Below are positions 58,531 through 64,000 of a stretch of DNA of 64,000 nt, piece by piece. The notes under the pieces were generated by a model, which was given only the letters and a program-made list of their open reading frames with translations, was not told the DNA's origin and ran no database searches. Source of the stretch: Choanephora cucurbitarum (taxonomy: Eukaryota > Mucoromycota > Mucoromycetes > Mucorales > Choanephoraceae); assembly GCA_025331435.1 (NCBI GenBank), contig JAIWNI010000051.1, positions 140,641-204,640 of the forward strand, given 5' to 3'. Numbering within the stretch: position 1 is the first letter of the stretch; each line of letters opens with the position of its first letter. The position numbers and the translations under genes were made by a program.

Positions 58531-59983
58531 ATGATGCTTCAAGCAGCTAAAAGAATAACCAGTCGTTCTTTAACTGGCCAACAAAGAAGACTTTTTGCTG
58601 TTTCCTCACAGGTAAAGCTAAATTATCTTTCTGCTATATCTATGCTAAACATACAAGCCTATAGTTACTCAACACATCAGCTACTTCTGCAACTGTAATT
58701 GACCCTTCAACAAATACAGCTACTTCTACAACAAGCGCTGCTCCATGGACATCGATTGATAGATTTACCAATGACTTGAAATTCATTCAAAAACAAGAGA
58801 CCTTACAGGCTTATCGGGTTATGGATCACACAGGTACGGTTTTAAATCCAGAGCATGACCCAAACCTTTCCAAAGATGAGGTGCAGAAATGCTACAAAGG
58901 CATGGTTATGCTACATACAATGGATGGTATCCTGTATGAAGTACAACGTCAAGGACGTATCAGTTTTTACATGACTCACTATGGTGAAGAAGCTATGATT
59001 GGTAGCGCTGCAGCTCTTTCGCCTCATGATGTTGTTTTTGGCCAATATCGTGAAGCATTTATGTTGGTATACCGCGGCTTCACCATAGATGAATTCGTAA
59101 ACCAATGTTTCTCTAATGATTTGGATTATGGTAAAGGTCGACAAATGCCTGTTCATTACGGATCCAAGCGATTGAACTTCCAAACGATCTCTTCCCCTCT
59201 TGGCACACAAATTCCTCAAGCTGCAGGGGCTGCTTATGCTCTCAAGATGTCTGGAGCAGATGCTTGTACACTTTGTTTCTTTGGTGAAGGAGCTGCTTCC
59301 GAAGGTGATTTCCATGCTGGTCTTAACATGGCAGCTACCTTGAAAAGCCCTGTCATCTTCTTTTGGTAATGCTTTCAAATATTCTCAAAAAGAAAACTAG
59401 TATCTTACAACTCTAATCACCTCTTTCATATAGTCGTAACAATGGCTTTGCTATTTCAACCCCATCTGCTGAGCAATATAAGGGCGATGGTATTGCTAGT
59501 CGTGGTATTGGTTACGGGATCGATACAATTCGTGTAGATGGTAACGACATTTGGGCTATTTATAACGCCACAAAAGCAGCTAGAGAAATAGCAATTAAGC
59601 AACAAAAGCCAGTGTTGATTGAAGCTATGACTTATCGTATTGGCCATCACAGTACTTCAGATGACTCCACAAAATACCGTGATAGAAAGGAAGTCGAAGA
59701 GAGAGCTCAGTTTGATAATCCTGTCACTCGTCTGAGACGCTATTTGGAGCAAAAGAATTGGTGGAGTCAAGAAGAAGAAGATGCTTATCGTAAGCAAGTC
59801 AAAAAGGATGTTTTAGCCAGTCTTTCTGCTGCAGAAAAGCGTAAGAAGCCTGCCATTAAGCAACTCTTTACTGATGTCTATGATGAGTTGACACCAAATC
59901 TTGTTGAGCAACAAAAGGAGCTAGAAGAACTGATAAAGAAATACCCAGAATATTACAGCTTGGATGATCACGTATCATCATAA
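58531..59983 (+). CDS. BCKDHA: 2-oxoisovalerate dehydrogenase E1 alpha (BCKDHA), mitochondrial
   Basis: Three exons: 58531-58611, 58665-59365, 59434-59983; 443 aa. Decarboxylating, ThDP-dependent subunit of the branched-chain ketoacid dehydrogenase complex (Leu/Ile/Val breakdown). The start [13 protein letters not shown] plus the Ser/Thr/Ala-rich segment look like a mitochondrial presequence. Conserved blocks: [52 protein letters not shown], the ThDP motif [15 protein letters not shown] ... [19 protein letters not shown] (the phosphorylation loop with its Ser) and the C-terminal helix [14 protein letters not shown]. The intron 1 branch GCTAAAC fits. The E1 beta partner is not in the window. 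Confidence 0.96.
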
Positions 59984-61010
59984 GCATCTTTTTTTTTCTT
60001 AAACTCTCAGCAATATAAACGTATTGATACATCATAAATATTGCCTGCTTTTTGCTTTTTTCTTGCTTTTACTGAACAAGAAGCCATGTGTATATATCCA
60101 GATGTTTCATATTAGGTTCAGCTATAGAGTAAAAACGATAGATTGTCGAATATGTTGACTAGAAACACCAACATGAAGTACGAAGCTATCAGAAAGAACA
60201 ATCCATTCACCACTGTTTGTATATCATATGCAGAGCGCAGTAACCTCTAACTCAAAAGGCACTCTTAGACCTTCGTTCATTTAAAAAAAAATCATCTTAA
60301 ATATTTGAAGAAGCCTATGTGGTTCATCTGCGTTTTGAGAAATTGAAAGATAAGAGTGAGCGATTTTTGCGCGATCAAAGAAAAAACATGTGTTTTTAAC
60401 TGTTAAGACTGCATGTACAATAGTTACATTGTTTGTATCAAGCGGTTTTTCGCCTCTTTGGTTGTTACAATCAAAGCTCGTGTAAGAGAGATCATGCCCA
60501 AAAAAAAGGGCTAGATATTGAGGTATTCGAACCATTTGTAATCCTCTAAAGTTTTTTCTGGATAGTTGATTAAGCCAGAAGCAACATGCTTTGTATTGAA
60601 ATCAGCCACCTCTTTAACAATGGTGTAGGGAGATGACCAGAAGCATCAACAGCACCAGTATTCGTATCAACTAAAGTACAACCCATTTCCTGTCTTAAAA
60701 GAAATGGCCAAAGAATAGATTTTGATGATTAGTTGGGCGGCCCACAGCAGATAGGCTGGCCTCATGGAATGAGCAATAGCTAATAATGAATAAGGTGACC
60801 TCTCAATTAGATGACAATCCACATTAAACTTGTTGGTGCGTATGTTAGAAATTAAAGACAGCTTGCTTGAAATTAGATGAAAAAATCCAAGCTTGTTTCA
60901 CTTCATATTCTTCTCATCTGTCTCTTCCTTCTTGGTTTAAAGGGGCCAAAAAACCTCATGAATCCAACACCCTCCCTGATTTTCAGCGAAATCATTAGAC
61001 ATTTAATATA
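59984..61010. other. Intergenic, about 1 kb, no gene seen
   Basis: 3' flank of the E1-alpha gene and promoter of the LMBRD2-like gene. Short frames on both strands show no conserved features. Confidence 0.5.
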
Positions 61011-64000
61011 ATGGCTACACAAACTTTTTTTTCTTTCGCTTTTTTCTTTAGTTGTATCTTGTGTTTTGTGGTGACAATGGCTGAAAATACGACTCTACCT
61101 ATTGAGCCTATACCCCCTCCTATCACATATTATCATAGTGACTGGCTACCACTGATAACTGCTACAGTTTTTCTGTTGCTTGTTGTTGTCCTAACATTGT
61201 CGAGGTATGGTAATCTCAAACAACAAGCTTGGTATGTCACAATGGCATGCACTATTGGTTGGTTCTTTCCCTTCTGGATTATCTTTTTACTACCTCTCGA
61301 CTTAGCCTCGGTAAGGCTTGAGCTGTTTTTATCTGTTGTTTCAATTTGACTCATTGTCTGTAGACCGTGTATGACGATAGAAAAGGTAGAGTGCCTTTTG
61401 CATATGTTTCTGAGTCATTTCTGTTTGTTGCTTGGCGGGTCTTGTATTGGACTTCTTTCTGTCTGACTTGGTAAATATGACATTCTACAACAACAAAAAA
61501 GACATGCGATCGTGTTGCTGATACATGCTTCAATAGGTTTACTATTCCAATGTTACAAGCTTATGTCAACACAGGCGAATTTACGATAGCAAAACGAATC
61601 AAGTCGGCTATTCATGTCAACCTTCGGTTTTATTCGATTTATGTTGTTGTTGGTCTTGTCGGCTTGATCTACTTGGTTTTTGGTAGCGGTTTGACAACAA
61701 AACAAGGTATTCAGAGTTATGTCATGGCAGCAGCCAACAGTTGGGGTCTATTTCTTGTTATTGTGTTTATGGGCTATGGTTTAGTCTCTGTACCTCGTAG
61801 CTTGTGGTACTACGGCAAATACACAACTCATTTGCATCAGTTATACGCTAAAGCTGTACACGTAAAAGAAGAATGTATGGATAGCGAATTTGAATACAAT
61901 GAGTTAGCTAAGGTAAAAAAAATCTTGTTTGAATTAGAAAGGTATAACTGATTTGCAATAGACAATGAATGCTGTTGCCAAACGAGCTATGACACAACCT
62001 CATGAGATCAGACGATGCATTGATACTATGAACAGACGCTTTCCATTCATTCTTCACCAATCATTCGAAAACAGAGGTAGTTCTGTTCAAGTACCAGAGG
62101 TATTGACTGAAGATTACCTAGTCAAGCTTTCTCGTCGTATGATTATTGCCATTCGTATGAAAAATCGAAAAAGAGCGCAAGTATATCTAATTATCCTTAT
62201 ATACAGTATTCATGCTTAACTACTTATCTCTTTTTTTTATTAGACTTTGGAACAATCTTTTAAATGAAGCATTTCGACTTCAGGATATTATTCGGAATAA
62301 GGATAAAAGCGATCAGTAAGTCTGAAGATAAAACAAAAAGGGGAAAAATTATGCAACTTTTTTGTGTTACCTTAGTCATTTTACTTCTACTTTGAGGACA
62401 AAGCTAGAGAACCCATCGAAATGGTATGAATTATCGATCCTTGCAGGTAACTGTATTAAGAAAATGTTTATATTTTTTGTGGACCAAGCGTTTTCCTTTC
62501 TTCTTACAAACTCTTTCATACAGAATGGTGGTGGACTGTTAGAATAGCACCCTTAGTAACAAAAGTTTTGGCAGCTGTATTTTCCGTCATGAGTGTATGT
62601 ATCATCTGGTCTGAACTGGTATTCAACGTTCGAAAACCTGCCACAATCTCTATTGTTTATTACGTATTGAATGCATGTGGAACAAACTATGCTATATTGC
62701 AGGTAATTTCTGATTGAACAATTCGATATATAGTGAAAGAAATTGACATGCAGTAGATTATAGCATTCTTCATATTGATGTATATGTGCCTCTGCGTTTA
62801 CTCTTCACTGTTCAAGATTAGGTTTTTCAACTTATACATCCTCATACCTAATCATCATACAGATGAGAACAGTTTGCTATGGTTTACTGGATATATGTGT
62901 AAAATGATGTAAGTAGATATCAGCCATTATCCTGCATATAGACGTATTCTAAAAAAAATACATATTGAAGGGCACCGTTATGCTACAATTTTATAAACTT
63001 TGCAGCAGACGCTCCTGGTGCAAGTAAAGCAGTATTTACCACAGTAAGTCTGGCACTAATATTTCTATGCGCACTCATCTGAAAAAAGAAAAACGGCTAG
63101 TTCATGGGAAAAGCAGAATATATCAAATTTCTGGGAGCCTTTGCAGATTGGTTTCCAATTATCATTTTGATTCCTTCCTTAACACTTTTGCTGAATATAC
63201 AAGGAAGATGTCTTGGATTATGTGGTATTACAAGCCCTTATCAAGCAAATGGGGATGTTGACTTGGCAGAAGATGACTTGGAGATCAGCCAAAATCCACC
63301 TATGGATTCAGATTATGAAGAAGGAGCTGCACTCATCAAAGAAGGTATTATTAGTCGATTAGAAGTATTACAAAAAGACTTATTAGCATGGCCTTTTTAG
63401 AGAGACGGCTGAGAGAGTACGAAGCTAACCCTGCAACCAGGCACAATCGACAAAGTTCAAGAGCTAGTGTAGATATCTTGATTGAAAAGCTTAATACAAA
63501 CTAACGATCTTCTTGCTTGATGTAGGAATATATCAATCGCAAGTATAAGCTAACAAGTGCTCCTGAGTCTTTAAGAAGTGAACGTGATAGGCATCTGGAT
63601 GAAATCCTGTCATCTAGGAACAGTGCTGAGAGATACAGAGATATACCTTCATCAACTGCTTCTTCAGTATTCTCTGGAAACACAGATGCTGTCAGACTTA
63701 GTATGAATCCTTCTTCCTTTGGCGATAAGCTGAAAAGTAAGCTAGTAGGATTGAGTCTCTTTAGCGCATCCAACTCTGAACAATCAAGTCCTGAGCTTAC
63801 AAACGCCTCGCCTGCGAAATTACCCACTCCAAACCCACCAAGTGGTAGCGGGCGTGTCTTTGGGCGCCCTGCTACAAACGACGCTTACCATTCATATGGT
63901 AACAATAGACATATTCCTTATCAGGACGCTAGTCGTAACTCTTCTCGACCTACATCACCCAACTCTTTTTTAGGTGATTCAGAGAGAAATCAATCTCCAT
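61011..64000 (+). CDS. LMBRD2: LMBRD2-like multi-pass membrane protein, 3' end beyond window
   Basis: Twelve exons visible: 61011-61310, 61364-61470, 61537-61912, 61962-62180, about 62245-62315, 62376-62446, 62524-62702, 62757-62908, 62971-63043, 63101-63344, 63401-63468, 63526 to beyond 64000. LMBR1-domain family; LMBRD2 associates with GPCR signalling in animals (family knowledge). Signal-like first segment, then many hydrophobic helices. Landmarks: VLYWTSFCLTW, VPRSLWYYGKY, LWNNLLNEAFRLQDI, VMSVCIIWSELVF, VYSSLFKIRFFNLYIL, NHHTDENSLLWFTGYMC, APLCYNFINFA and a Ser-rich C-terminal tail. All junctions keep frame except exon 4/5, where the normal GT donor at 62181 would shift the conserved RAQ-x-LWNN reading; see findings. 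The intron ending at 63525 has a perfect CTAAC branch. Confidence 0.9.

Noticed and set aside
59456..59650. Minus-strand frames opposite the E1-alpha gene (59456-59650, 58911-59378)
   Set aside because: Shadows of a strongly conserved gene on the plus strand.

Overview
The window is nuclear DNA of an early-diverging fungus, most likely Mucoromycota (Mucor/Rhizopus-like). It is AT-rich. Genes carry many short GT-AG introns (about 48-90 nt, a few to 146) with fungal branch points such as TACTAAC or CTAAC. The gene set fits Mucorales, and transposon debris is typical of that group. Splice sites given here were worked out by eye from reading frame, splice consensus and remembered family conservation; no search was run.

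Left block (1-10 kb): NOG2-type ribosome-assembly GTPase, GPATCH11-like G-patch protein, GH47 alpha-mannosidase, then a 106-bp divergent promoter shared by a HIRIP3-like histone chaperone and the kinetochore protein CENP-O/Mcm21.

Transposon block (about 11-25 kb): a near-identical inverted repeat, arms 11121-15295 and 20646-24840, encloses 5.35 kb. The spacer holds a decayed Helitron (Rep plus the C-terminal part of the Pif1-like helicase), a 31-bp perfect hairpin and a frameshifted DDE transposase. One inner repeat boundary lies inside that transposase.

Middle block (25.5-42.3 kb): DYRK kinase, a small PPxY protein, SEC24, a TMBIM/Bax-inhibitor protein, a cytochrome b5-acyl-CoA dehydrogenase fusion, AMMECR1, a BSD-domain protein and a secreted C-type-lectin-like protein.

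Second mobile block (42.9-46.05 kb): one MITE and three LINE-derived insertions with readable target-site duplications, two of them apparently at the same target.

Right block (46.5-64 kb): NOT4/CNOT4 E3 ligase with a long polyglutamine tract, TTC1-like TPR protein, soluble inorganic pyrophosphatase with a signal-peptide-like start, BAR-PH-ArfGAP-ankyrin protein, branched-chain ketoacid dehydrogenase E1 alpha, and an LMBRD2-like membrane protein cut by the window end.

Most genes are unrelated housekeeping functions. The clearest functional pairing is HIRIP3/CENP-O, two chromatin genes with one promoter. I see no rRNA, tRNA or CRISPR array. The unusual biology is in the 11-25 kb palindrome and a few gene-structure oddities listed as findings.
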